64,000 bases of DNA, taken from NCBI GenBank assembly GCA_038321775.1, contig JBBQFI010000007.1, positions 1 to 64,000 of the forward strand, written 5' to 3'. Position 1 is the stretch's first letter; each line of letters starts with the position of its first letter. Below are positions 46,978 through 55,492 of this stretch, piece after piece. Made by a program: the position numbers and the translations under genes. The stretch is from JBBQFI01 sp038321775 (lineage in GTDB: Bacteria; Verrucomicrobiota; Verrucomicrobiia; Chthoniobacterales; UBA10450). The notes under the pieces were generated by a model that was not told the DNA's origin, did not search any database, and saw only the letters and a list, made by a program, of their open reading frames with translations.

Positions 46978-47778
46978 CTAATCGGCGAATTTGCGGTCGC
47001 TTCCGCGATACGCGCAGATCCCTCGCTTCTTCGCGCCCGCGATAAAATCGAAAAATTCACGCGCGGCTTTGCCCCATTGTTTTTCCGCTGCACTTGTGAG
47101 CGCCTGGCTCGTATTCAATCCGCTCGTATAAATCAATTTGAATGCAGCCTTTAACTCTTCGCGCTCATCGCGCGTGAAGCTGGCACGTTTCAAACCGACC
47201 ACATTCAATCCAATCGCGTAGTTCAGCAGCGCCGCCATCACGAATGGCGGAACATCGACGCTAAACGCGGAACCTCCCTGAGTGATCGCCAATCGCCCCA
47301 CGTGAATGAATTGATGAAAAACGCATCCGCCACCTAAAAATGCGTTGTCCTGGATTTCGACATAACCGCCTAACAAGCAATTATTCGCAATGATCACGTT
47401 GTTGCCGATCGCGCAATTATGTCCAACATGTGCGCCGACCATGAGGAAATTTTTGTCGCCGATGGTCGTGGCGCTTCCCTCTGCGGTCCCGCGATGAATC
47501 GTGCAATGTTCGCGGATCGCGTTGTTGTTTCCGATGCGAACGCCGCTGCGCGTTTGAAAATTGAAGGCGAGATCTTGCGGCGCACTTCCGATGATGGCGC
47601 CATGACCGATCACGTTGTGTTCCCCCATCTGGACATCCCCTTCGATGACGACGTGCGAGCCGATAACCGATTTATTTCCGATTACCACTTGCGGTCCGAT
47701 GACAGAATACGGACCGATTTCCACGTCGCTTCCAAGTTGCGCCTTGGAATCGATCAGCGCTGTCGAATGAATGCTCAC
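46978..47778 (-). CDS. lpxA: Acyl-ACP--UDP-N-acetylglucosamine O-acyltransferase
   Basis: 266 residues from GTG 47778. First step of lipid A synthesis. Left-handed beta-helix hexapeptides run from SIHSTALIDSKAQLGSDVEI through about residue 190, with the catalytic His in GAHVGHNCAIGNN and the substrate loop CVFHQFIHVGRLAITQGGSA. The helical C-terminal domain follows. Its start overlaps the radC stop (GTGA). Shows the organism is a lipopolysaccharide-making diderm. Confidence 0.94.
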   Translation of the reverse strand: MSIHSTALIDSKAQLGSDVEIGPYSVIGPQVVIGNKSVIGSHVVIEGDVQMGEHNVIGHGAIIGSAPQDLAFNFQTRSGVRIGNNNAIREHCTIHRGTAEGSATTIGDKNFLMVGAHVGHNCAIGNNVIIANNCLLGGYVEIQDNAFLGGGCVFHQFIHVGRLAITQGGSAFSVDVPPFVMAALLNYAIGLNVVGLKRASFTRDEREELKAAFKLIYTSGLNTSQALTSAAEKQWGKAAREFFDFIAGAKKRGICAYRGSDRKFAD

Positions 47779-48500
47779 AACACGCCCGCTTCCTTAAAAC
47801 TGAAATAGGCCGCGCGGCCTTCCGCCGGCGCGCCAATGATGATGTGATCGAGCAGGCGAATTTGTAAAAGCTCCGCCGCTTCGTTTAATCGTCTCGTTAG
47901 GCTGTGATCCGCCTGACTCGGCGCTGGATCGCCAGAGGGATGATTGTGCACCACGATTACGGCGTAGGCGGACGAAATAATTGCCGGCCGAAAAACTTCG
48001 CGCGGATGAGCAATGCTTTCGTTAACGCTGCCGACTGACACTTCTTCAATGCGCAGCAAATGATATTTTGTGTCGAGCAGAATCACACGCAGCGATTCCT
48101 TGTGCAGCATGCGCATTTCCGCGGCGACCAGATCGCAAACTAATTCCGGCGAGTCGATTTTCTTTCGCGCGAGCGATTCGCGCGCGAGGCGCTGGCCCAG
48201 CCCGAAGGCCGCAACGAGTTGCACCGCTTTTGCCTGACCAATTCCGCGGATTGCAGCGATCTCCTTCACCGTGCAGCGGCTTAATCCGCCGAGCGAGCCG
48301 TATTGGGCAAGAAGTTTGCGCGCCACCTCCACCGCATTCGCTCCTGGCAGTCCCGTCCGCAACAGGATCGCGATCAATTCCGAATCGTTTAGCGCGGCTG
48401 CTCCGCGGGCGATTAATTTTTCGCGTGGCCGTTCATCCAACGGCATCTCGCGGATTTTTAATGTGGGAGCGGCTTTGGTGCCGCGATCATCTTGCTTCAT
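47775..48500 (-). CDS. radC: RadC family JAB-domain DNA repair-like protein
   Basis: About 241 residues from ATG 48500; ATG 48446 and GTG 48536 are alternatives. PLDERPREKLIARG and LNDSELIAILLRTGLPG form the N-terminal domain, a helix-hairpin-helix (IRGIGQAKAVQLVA) follows, and the JAMM metal site is VHNHPSGDPAPSQAD. A REP element covers the 5' end: homology to other RadC proteins begins exactly where the REP ends, so the native start codon appears to have been replaced and translation may now start inside the REP. Confidence 0.88.
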   Translation of the reverse strand: MKQDDRGTKAAPTLKIREMPLDERPREKLIARGAAALNDSELIAILLRTGLPGANAVEVARKLLAQYGSLGGLSRCTVKEIAAIRGIGQAKAVQLVAAFGLGQRLARESLARKKIDSPELVCDLVAAEMRMLHKESLRVILLDTKYHLLRIEEVSVGSVNESIAHPREVFRPAIISSAYAVIVVHNHPSGDPAPSQADHSLTRRLNEAAELLQIRLLDHIIIGAPAEGRAAYFSFKEAGVL

Positions 48501-48537
48501 CCGCTCTCGGTCGCGGCATTGCGCCGCTCTTACCACA
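48462..48537. repeat. REP doublet at the 5' end of radC
   Basis: The left unit, 48462-48486, begins TGTGGGAGCGGC and has hairpin arms GCGGC/GCCGC, differing from the right unit at 35529-35553 at one base. The right unit, 48511-48537, is inverted and more diverged. It fills the space between the polyprenyl synthase stop and the start of recognisable radC coding sequence. Confidence 0.75.
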
Positions 48538-48542
48538 ACTCG

Positions 48543-49610
48543 TTAGGCGTGAAATTGATCGATCAATTCCCGTAACGCGTCGCCTAACTGCAAGAGAGCG
48601 TCTGTGTAGTTATTCGTGGGGAGATGATCTAGTTCGTGCTGCGCTTTGCGAATCAATTCCTGGCCGAGATCGACCGATGCACTTAGTGCGCCGTCGTTCG
48701 AATGAGATTTCAATAGTTGTGCAATCTCGTCCGACTTGTCGTCGAGAATGAGCGCGCAGAAACGTTCGCGCTCAATCGCAGAAGCTGATTGCAACAACAT
48801 CAATACCGGCAGCGTCAGCTTGCCTTTGTGGAGGTCGGTTCCAAGCGTCTTGCCCGTTTCCTTTTCACTGCCGGCGATATCCAGGCAATCATCGTAAATC
48901 TGGTAGGCCGCGCCGATTTTCATGCCGTATTCTTTGAAGACGGAAATGACCGCGGGGTCAGCGCCGCTTAACATCGCGCCCAATTCCGAAGAAGCGGCGA
49001 AGAGCGAGCCGGTCTTCATCTTCACGATGCGCAGATAATCTTCGGTCGCGAGATGCAAATCGAAACGGTGTTGCGTCTGGATAATTTCGCCAGAACAAAC
49101 TTCGCGGGCCGCGCGTGCAATCGCACGACTCACATCGGCGTTTTCGAAATTCGTCGCTAGAGTCAACGCGTGCGCAAACAAGCAATCGCCAAGCAAAACA
49201 CTGAGAGAATTGCCCCAGCGCGCATTCACTGTCGGCTGGCCCCGCCGGCGTTCCGCTTCGTCCATGATGTCGTCATGCACGAGCGTTGCGAGATGGATCA
49301 ATTCCACGATTACCGCGAGATCAACGTGTTCGCCGTTAAGCTGGCCGGTGGCCCCGCCACTCAGCAAAGCGAGGAGCGGTCGAAGACGTTTGCCGCGACT
49401 TCCAACGGCGTAGGAAACGTAACCTTCGATCGCGGGATCGAATGCCGCAGCTTGTTGCGCAATGCGGGCCTCGACTTCTTCAAGTTGTGGCTGCACCAGT
49501 TGCGCCACCCGGGCCAGCGGTCCGTCAGGGGGCGCGAAAGCCGCAGCCGATTCGGTGAAAACTTCCACGCTGGGAGAATAGAAGGGGAGAGCGTGAGATG
49601 TCAAAGCCAC
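48543..49610 (-). CDS. Polyprenyl diphosphate synthase (IspB-like)
   Basis: 355 residues. The two aspartate-rich motifs are present: LVHDDIMDEAERRRGQP (first DDxxxD) and YQIYDDCLD (second). GSRGKRLRPLL binds the isopentenyl diphosphate, and GKTLGTDLHKGKLTLPVLML is typical of long-chain (C40-C50) trans-synthases that make quinone side chains. Product length cannot be fixed. Its final GCC-TAA is part of a CCTAACGA motif. Confidence 0.9.
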   Translation of the reverse strand: MALTSHALPFYSPSVEVFTESAAAFAPPDGPLARVAQLVQPQLEEVEARIAQQAAAFDPAIEGYVSYAVGSRGKRLRPLLALLSGGATGQLNGEHVDLAVIVELIHLATLVHDDIMDEAERRRGQPTVNARWGNSLSVLLGDCLFAHALTLATNFENADVSRAIARAAREVCSGEIIQTQHRFDLHLATEDYLRIVKMKTGSLFAASSELGAMLSGADPAVISVFKEYGMKIGAAYQIYDDCLDIAGSEKETGKTLGTDLHKGKLTLPVLMLLQSASAIERERFCALILDDKSDEIAQLLKSHSNDGALSASVDLGQELIRKAQHELDHLPTNNYTDALLQLGDALRELIDQFHA

Positions 49611-49632
49611 AGACTGCTGGAAAATGAGTTAT

Positions 49633-50295
49633 TTATCGGCGGCGCAGCCAGGACTCGAGGGCATATTTTTTCCCGGCAATATCCTCGGCGCGCCGGGTCA
49701 ACGCCTCGTCGATCGATCCCGCTTCCGCGCGTAGGCAGAGCGCTCGCGCGAATCGTTTGGCGAAATCTGGCGACAATTTCTCACATTGAATACTGCCTTG
49801 CTGCAGGAGTCCTCGACGTGTCCGGCGCTGAGCCGCGCCCGCGATTTTCTCGCCGTCGATCATCACATCCGCTCGTACCGGATTCGCGAAACACGCGTCG
49901 GAAATTTTTTGCGAAGCGGAAGTCGCTAGCACGGCGTCCAAACCGTTTTCAATCAAAACTGTGCGAAGAGTTGTGTGAACATCAGAATACAAATCGAGCG
50001 GCAAGCGAATGATGTAACGATCCGTTGCGGGAATAACAATCGAGTAAGTGAGATCGTTCCCATGCAAAACAATCCCGCCTCCCGTCCATCGGCGCACGAT
50101 CTCGCGGTCTTCGCTGACGCGTTCCACTTCCTCTACCTCCCCGAAATATCCAAATGAAACCGCAGGCCGCGCCCAACCATAGAAGCGAATCGCCGGAATC
50201 GTTGCGCTTTCGAGTAACGCTTCGTCAATGGCCATGTTCAACGGTGCGGATCGCCGTTCGTCATGATAAACGGTGAGCCGATCGAAAGTGCTCAC
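49633..50295 (-). CDS. Lipoate--protein ligase-like (BPL/LplA/LipB fold) protein
   Basis: 220 residues. APLNMAIDEALLESA, the core RRWTGGGIVLHGNDLTYSIV, and the lysine motif DVMIDGEKIAGAAQRRTRRG are those of the LplA-type cofactor transferases, where that Lys contacts the lipoyl-AMP. It lacks a C-terminal accessory domain, so it could be an octanoyl or lipoyl transferase of LipM/LipL type. It lies 8 bases after pyrF on the same strand. Confidence 0.85.
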   Translation of the reverse strand: MSTFDRLTVYHDERRSAPLNMAIDEALLESATIPAIRFYGWARPAVSFGYFGEVEEVERVSEDREIVRRWTGGGIVLHGNDLTYSIVIPATDRYIIRLPLDLYSDVHTTLRTVLIENGLDAVLATSASQKISDACFANPVRADVMIDGEKIAGAAQRRTRRGLLQQGSIQCEKLSPDFAKRFARALCLRAEAGSIDEALTRRAEDIAGKKYALESWLRRR

Positions 50296-50303
50296 ACAAC
50301 TCG

Positions 50304-51002
50304 TTAGGCGGAAATTTCTGCGAGGATCTTTTGCGCGGCCTCGCGCGGATTTGAATTCGCCGTAATGGGCCGGCCGATCACGAGATAGTCGGCGCCGTTT
50401 TGCAGAGCTTCTTTCGGCGTGCTGAAACGCTTTTGATCGCCGGGCTCCGACCAGCCTGGTCGTACTCCCGGAGTTACGATCTTGAGTTTGTCACCGAAAC
50501 GCGCGCGCAACATTTTGATCTCATGCGGACTGGCAACGACCCCGTCCATTCCAGCCGCCGCGGCAAGATCCGCCAATCGCTGCACTTGCTTCTCGACGGA
50601 TGAATCGATTCCAACTTCACGCAGTGTTTCTTCATTCGCGCTGGTCAAAACCGTAACGCCCAGCAGCAACAGATTCGCCGTTTTTGCAGCCGCCGCCGCC
50701 TCAAGCATGGCGCGACCGCCGCTCAGATGCACCGTGAGCATTTGCGCACCGAGCGAAGCGGCAGCGGCAACTGCACCGGTCACCGTATTTGGAATGTCAC
50801 AAAGTTTGAGATCGAGAAAAACCTTTGCGCCGGTCTTCATCACCGCGCGCACAATTGCCGGTCCCTCCGCGGTATAAAGTTGAAGGCCGATCTTAAAAAT
50901 ACCGACCTCGCTGCTGAGTTGCTCGACCGTCCGCAACGCTTCCGCGGCCGTCGGAAAATCGAGAGCCACGATTAAACGTTCGCGTGGAGAGAGCGACTTC
51001 AT
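50304..51002 (-). CDS. pyrF: Orotidine 5'-phosphate decarboxylase
   Basis: 232 residues. Last step of UMP synthesis. LIVALDFPTAAEAL at the start, the catalytic VFLDLKLCDIPNTV (Asp-Lys-Asp), the phosphate loop VTPGVRPGWSEPGDQKR and YLVIGRPIT are diagnostic. The stop TAA is embedded in a CCTAACGA motif. Divergent from ispE, with 38 bases between start codons. Confidence 0.96.
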   Translation of the reverse strand: MKSLSPRERLIVALDFPTAAEALRTVEQLSSEVGIFKIGLQLYTAEGPAIVRAVMKTGAKVFLDLKLCDIPNTVTGAVAAAASLGAQMLTVHLSGGRAMLEAAAAAKTANLLLLGVTVLTSANEETLREVGIDSSVEKQVQRLADLAAAAGMDGVVASPHEIKMLRARFGDKLKIVTPGVRPGWSEPGDQKRFSTPKEALQNGADYLVIGRPITANSNPREAAQKILAEISA

Positions 51003-51040
51003 CCTGTAAATATTCGCAAATTCGGAACAGGTTGGAATGT

Positions 51041-51862
51041 ATGCAGCTTCGTGCGCCTGCGAAGATCAATCTTTCATTTCGGATTCAACACCGTCGTGAT
51101 GACGGGTTTCATGAAATTGAAACCTTGATGGCTCCCATTGCGCTCTACGACGATCTCGTGTTGGCGCCTAACGAGTTAGGAATTGACTTTCATTGCAACA
51201 TCGCCGCGCTCTCGACCGATAATCTTGTCGTGCGCGCCGCCGAATTATTTTTCGAACGAGCGAAACGAAGACCTGCGATTCGCATTGAGCTGAAGAAAAA
51301 CATTCCCCACGGCGCGGGACTGGGCGGTGGCAGCAGCGATGCCGCGACGACGTTGCTCGGCTTGAACGAATTTTTCGGAAACAAACTTTCTCGCGACGAG
51401 TTAGCCGAACTCGCAACAAGAATTGGATCGGACGTTCCTTTTTTTATTTTCCAAAGTGCGGCCATCTGTCGCGGGCGAGGGGAGATCGTTGCGCCTACGA
51501 AAGTGAAAACATCTTTGTATCTGCTTCTTCTCAAACCTGAATTCCCCGTTCCGACACCGTGGGCTTATTCGCGCTGGAAAGTCTCGCGCGAGCTTCCGGA
51601 TATTTCCTATGCGACCCAGGAATTTAACGGCCTCCAATTTGCGAACGATCTGGAGCGCCCGGTCTTCGAGAAATTTGTTTTTCTCGCTGAAATGAAGCTG
51701 TGGTTGCTGCAACAACCGGAAGTTGGCGCAGCTTTGTTGAGTGGTTCCGGGTCGACTGTTTTCGCGGCGCTTAAAAATTCCGCGGATGCAGAAGCGTTAT
51801 CGAAACGCGCTCAGGCCGAACTCGATCCGCAGCTGTGGACCTACCGCTGCGAGACGATCTGA
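51041..51862 (+). CDS. ispE: 4-diphosphocytidyl-2-C-methyl-D-erythritol kinase
   Basis: 273 residues from ATG 51041 (MQLRAPAKINLSF), chosen because the family begins there; a longer frame would overlap pyrF. GHMP kinase of the MEP pathway, with the ATP loop IPHGAGLGGGSSDAATTLLG and C-terminal GSGSTVFA. Contains the palindromic motif pair CCTAACGAGTTAGG at 51167-51180. Ends 1 base before the convergent sdhB stop. Confidence 0.95.
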   Translation: MQLRAPAKINLSFRIQHRRDDGFHEIETLMAPIALYDDLVLAPNELGIDFHCNIAALSTDNLVVRAAELFFERAKRRPAIRIELKKNIPHGAGLGGGSSDAATTLLGLNEFFGNKLSRDELAELATRIGSDVPFFIFQSAAICRGRGEIVAPTKVKTSLYLLLLKPEFPVPTPWAYSRWKVSRELPDISYATQEFNGLQFANDLERPVFEKFVFLAEMKLWLLQQPEVGAALLSGSGSTVFAALKNSADAEALSKRAQAELDPQLWTYRCETI

Positions 51863-51863
51863 A

Positions 51864-52619
51864 TCATTCGCCCGCGCTTTTGCGCAGCTTTGCCCGCGCA
51901 TATTCACGATTCAGTTTGGCAATAAAACTCGCGCTGATCTCTGCCGGACAAACTGCTTCGCATTCGTAGGTGTTAGTGCAATTGCCGAAACCTTCAGCAT
52001 CCATCGCCTGTACCATTTTCAAAACGCGCCGGCCGCGTTCCGCATCGCCCTGTGGCAGCAGTGCGAGATGCGAAACTTTCGCGGACGTAAAAAGCATTGC
52101 CGATGCATTCGGACACGCTGCGGCGCACGCACCGCAGCCGATGCACGCGGCTGCCTCCATCGCGAGATCGGCATCATGTTTTGGCACCGGAGTTGAGTTT
52201 GCTTCCGGCGCGGAACCAGTGCGCGCGGAAACGAAACCGCCCGCTTGCACAATGCGATCGAGCGCGCTGCGATCGACGACCAGATCTTTAATGACGGGAA
52301 ATGTTCGCGCGCGAAATGGCTCGACCACAATGCGCGCGCCGTCGCGGAACTTTCGCATGTAAAGTTCGCACGCCGCTCCGGGATGATCGGGACCGTGCGC
52401 TTCTCCGTTGATGTTCAACGAACACGTTCCGCAAATTCCTTCGCGACAATCGGAATCGAACGCAATCGGTTCGTCTCCGCGCCCGAGAAGTTGCTCGTTC
52501 ACGATGTCGAGCATCTCGAGAAACGATGTGTCCGGCGAAATATCGCTCGCGGCGTATTCGACGAGTTTGCCTTTCGCGTTGCGATCTTTCTGGCGCCAGA
52601 CTTTGAGTTTGAAATTCAT
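51864..52619 (-). CDS. sdhB: Succinate dehydrogenase/fumarate reductase iron-sulfur subunit
   Basis: 251 residues. [2Fe-2S] cysteines in DCREGICGTCSLNIN with the later GAACEL; [4Fe-4S]/[3Fe-4S] cysteines in CIGCGACAAACPN and CTNTYECEAVCPAE. Transfers electrons from SdhA to quinone. The sequence form (GPDHPGAACELYMR) is that of the B-type, SdhC-A-B enzymes. Its start overlaps the sdhA stop by 4 bases. Confidence 0.95.
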   Translation of the reverse strand: MNFKLKVWRQKDRNAKGKLVEYAASDISPDTSFLEMLDIVNEQLLGRGDEPIAFDSDCREGICGTCSLNINGEAHGPDHPGAACELYMRKFRDGARIVVEPFRARTFPVIKDLVVDRSALDRIVQAGGFVSARTGSAPEANSTPVPKHDADLAMEAAACIGCGACAAACPNASAMLFTSAKVSHLALLPQGDAERGRRVLKMVQAMDAEGFGNCTNTYECEAVCPAEISASFIAKLNREYARAKLRKSAGE

Positions 52620-54544
52620 TTATAACTTCTCTGCGTCAGCTCAACCGTTTCGAAATGTAACGGTTCACGGTGGAGTTTCGGCGGCGCGACGTTTCCGTTT
52701 CCTTGAAATTCCCACGCGAAAACGTCGGCAAAATTTTCGTCGTCACGTCGTGCTTCACCGTCCGGTGTTTGATGTTCCTCGCGAAAATGTCCGCCGCAGG
52801 ATTCGTCGCGCGTCAGCGCATCGGTGCACATTAGTTCGGCAAACTCCAGGAAATCGGCGACGCGTCCGGCGCGTTCGAGCGATTGATTAAATTCTTCGCC
52901 GGAGCCCGGAACATTCACGTTGCTCCAGAATTCCTCGCGTAACGTTGGAATTTTCTGAAGCGCTTCACGCAAACCCGCGGCGTTGCGCGCCATGCCGCAT
53001 TTATCCCACAAGAGCAATCCAAGTTCGCGGTGAATCGAATCGACGGAACGTTTGCCGTTTCCGCTCAGCAATTTCTTGATCCGCGCACTCACGTTTTCTT
53101 CCACTTTCGCAAATTCCGGATGATCCGGCGATGGCCGCTTGCCGATCTGTCCGGCGAGATAATTAGGCAAGGTGTAGGGCAGAACAAAATATCCGTCGGC
53201 CAAACCTTGCATGAGCGCACTCGCGCCGAGACGGTTCGCGCCGTGATCGGAAAAGTTCGCTTCGCCGATCACGTGCAGACCGGGAATGTTGCTCATCAAA
53301 TTGTAATCCACCCACAATCCTCCCATGGTGTAATGCACCGCGGGATAAATTCGCATCGGCGCCTTGTAGGCATTTTCGCCGGTAATTTTTTCGTAAATCT
53401 CAAACAGGTTTCCGTAGCGTTCGCTGATCGTGTCTTCGCCAAGTCGCTTGATCGCATCGGCAAAATCAAGATAGACGCCGCGTCCGCCCGGCCCGACTCC
53501 TCGACCTTCATCGCAAACTTCCTTGGCCGCGCGCGATGCGATGTCGCGCGGCGCGAGATTTCCGAAGCTCGGATATTTTCGCTCGAGATAATAGTCGCGA
53601 TCGGCTTCCGCAATTTCCCTTGGCGGCTTCGCGCAATCCTCTCTGCGTTTTGGCACCCAGACACGTCCGTCGTTGCGCAACGATTCCGACATCAGCGTCA
53701 ACTTCGATTGATATTCCCCAGCTACCGGAATGCAGGTGGGATGGATCTGTGTGAAACAGGGATTGGCGAAGAGAGCGCCTTTTTTGTAGGCGCGGTACGT
53801 CGCGGTGACGTTGCAACCGCGCGCGTTTGTCGAAAGGTAAAAGACGTTGCCGTATCCACCGGTTGCCAGCACGACTGCGTCTCCGACGTGGCGTTCGATT
53901 TTTCCCGTGATGAGACTGCGCGTGATGATCCCTTTTGCATGTCCATCGACGAGCACGAGATCGAGCATTTCCGTTTGCGGATACATGCGCACGGTACCGG
54001 CGGCGATTTGCCGGCAGAGCGCCTGATAACAACCGAGCAACAATTGTTGGCCAGTTTGTCCGCGCGCGTAAAATGTTCGCGAGACTTGCGCGCCGCCGAA
54101 GGAACGATTCGCGAGCAGGCCGCCGTATTCGCGCGCGAACGGCACACCTTGTTCGACACACTGGTCGATGATCAGATTGCTGACTTCAGCGAGACGATAA
54201 ACGTTTGCTTCGCGCGAACGAAAATCGCCGCCTTTGATTGTGTCGTAAAAAAGACGAAAGACGCTGTCGCCATCGTTCTGGTAATTTTTTGCCGCGTTGA
54301 TGCCGCCTTGCGCCGCGATGCTGTGCGCGCGGCGAGGACTGTCCTGATAACAGAAAGATTTAACGTTATAGCCCAGTTCTCCGAGTGTCGCCGCGGCCGA
54401 TCCGCCGGCCAGACCGGTCCCGACAACGATGATCTCAAATTTTCGCCGGTTATTGGGCGCGACCAGCCTCGAATGATCCTTGTGGCTCTGCCATTTTTCC
54501 GCCAACGGCCCAGACGGAACGCGCGCTTCCAACGTGCCAATCAT
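52616..54544 (-). CDS. sdhA: Succinate dehydrogenase/fumarate reductase flavoprotein subunit
   Basis: 642 residues. FAD dinucleotide fold VVGTGLAGGSAAATLGELGY, covalent-FAD histidine in AHSIAAQGGINAAKN, substrate site segments HPTCIPVAGE and the arginine-bearing HYTMGGLWVDYNL. Ends in an extension containing ESCGGHFREEHQTPDGEARR as in B-type enzymes. Overlaps both neighbours by 4 bases, making a tightly coupled sdhCAB operon. A long plus-strand frame opposite is a shadow. Confidence 0.96.
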   Translation of the reverse strand: MIGTLEARVPSGPLAEKWQSHKDHSRLVAPNNRRKFEIIVVGTGLAGGSAAATLGELGYNVKSFCYQDSPRRAHSIAAQGGINAAKNYQNDGDSVFRLFYDTIKGGDFRSREANVYRLAEVSNLIIDQCVEQGVPFAREYGGLLANRSFGGAQVSRTFYARGQTGQQLLLGCYQALCRQIAAGTVRMYPQTEMLDLVLVDGHAKGIITRSLITGKIERHVGDAVVLATGGYGNVFYLSTNARGCNVTATYRAYKKGALFANPCFTQIHPTCIPVAGEYQSKLTLMSESLRNDGRVWVPKRREDCAKPPREIAEADRDYYLERKYPSFGNLAPRDIASRAAKEVCDEGRGVGPGGRGVYLDFADAIKRLGEDTISERYGNLFEIYEKITGENAYKAPMRIYPAVHYTMGGLWVDYNLMSNIPGLHVIGEANFSDHGANRLGASALMQGLADGYFVLPYTLPNYLAGQIGKRPSPDHPEFAKVEENVSARIKKLLSGNGKRSVDSIHRELGLLLWDKCGMARNAAGLREALQKIPTLREEFWSNVNVPGSGEEFNQSLERAGRVADFLEFAELMCTDALTRDESCGGHFREEHQTPDGEARRDDENFADVFAWEFQGNGNVAPPKLHREPLHFETVELTQRSYK

Positions 54545-55263
54545 AGCTGTTGCGCCGGTTTCACCAGTCCCAGTAGAACAGCAACCGGAATAGCGGTGTA
54601 ACCGACAAATATGGCCCAGGCAAAGATGCGACCGGCGAGTGCGAGGCGCGGCGTTAATTTTTTATCGTTCAAGCCTAACGACTGGAAGAAGCTCGATGAG
54701 CCATGAGTCAGGTGGAGCGTCAGCAGGAACAATCCGATAATATAAAACGCCGAGACGTAAACATTCTGAAATCCGTAAACCATCATCGAATACACATCAT
54801 AATGATTGAGCGGATCGTGCTTCAGCAGCGGGAACCGCGAATCGATTTTGCGGACAGTGAAATGCAGAAGATGAAAAATGATGAACGCGAAAACGACAAG
54901 TCCGCTTACCACCATGTGGCGTGAAGCAAAACTTGCCTTCACATTTTCTTTCTTCGCATAGTTTTTTGGTCGCGCGCGGCGATTTTCAATCGCCAGTTTA
55001 ATCGTGAAATAAATGTGCAACACGACAGTCAGCAGCAGAACGACCCGGACGATCCAGAGTAGCGCTCCCAGGTCGCGCAGATGCTGCGCGTAACCGTTGA
55101 CCCAATCCGGTCCGAGAAAAATCTGCAGATTCCCGAGCAGATGACCGATCACGAAAAGGATCAGGATGATTCCGGTGATCGCGACGATGAATTTTTTGCC
55201 GACCGAAGATTTATAAAAGGCGTAAGGAGCGGTCACGGCAAATATTCCGCGGCTGGTCGGCAC
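54541..55263 (-). CDS. sdhC: Succinate dehydrogenase cytochrome b subunit (B-type, five-helix)
   Basis: 240 residues with five hydrophobic helices (about 20-45, 68-92, 118-140, 165-185, 205-230). Haem-ligand histidines are in FVIGHLLGNL, VVLHIYF, IFHLLHF and LTLHLTHG. One protein replaces SdhC and SdhD, as in Bacteroidetes, epsilonproteobacteria and Verrucomicrobia. First gene of sdhCAB. A motif CCTAACGA on the plus strand lies in its Ser-Leu-Gly codons. Confidence 0.93.
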   Translation of the reverse strand: MPTSRGIFAVTAPYAFYKSSVGKKFIVAITGIILILFVIGHLLGNLQIFLGPDWVNGYAQHLRDLGALLWIVRVVLLLTVVLHIYFTIKLAIENRRARPKNYAKKENVKASFASRHMVVSGLVVFAFIIFHLLHFTVRKIDSRFPLLKHDPLNHYDVYSMMVYGFQNVYVSAFYIIGLFLLTLHLTHGSSSFFQSLGLNDKKLTPRLALAGRIFAWAIFVGYTAIPVAVLLGLVKPAQQL

Positions 55264-55492
55264 GCTGAACGACTTGAAACTATAAATCGCGATTGGAGTG
55301 TCAAGAAACTGTTCCGCTTTGGCGCATTTTGAGCGCTGAAATTCGCCGACACGCGCGAGTCAGTAGGCTTCGCAAATCTCGACGTCATGCAGTCGATTTG
55401 TTAGGTTCTGCGCTCAAACGGTGGATTGGAAAGGACGAAATCTCGCAAATTTTTTCTGGCAACCGCGGGTATAATCAGCAAAGTCGACACCT

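Noticed and set aside
53030..54601. 523-codon plus-strand open frame opposite sdhA
   Set aside because: Lies wholly antisense to a clearly conserved gene and has an Arg/Phe/Cys-rich composition without any motif; a by-product of high G+C codon usage.
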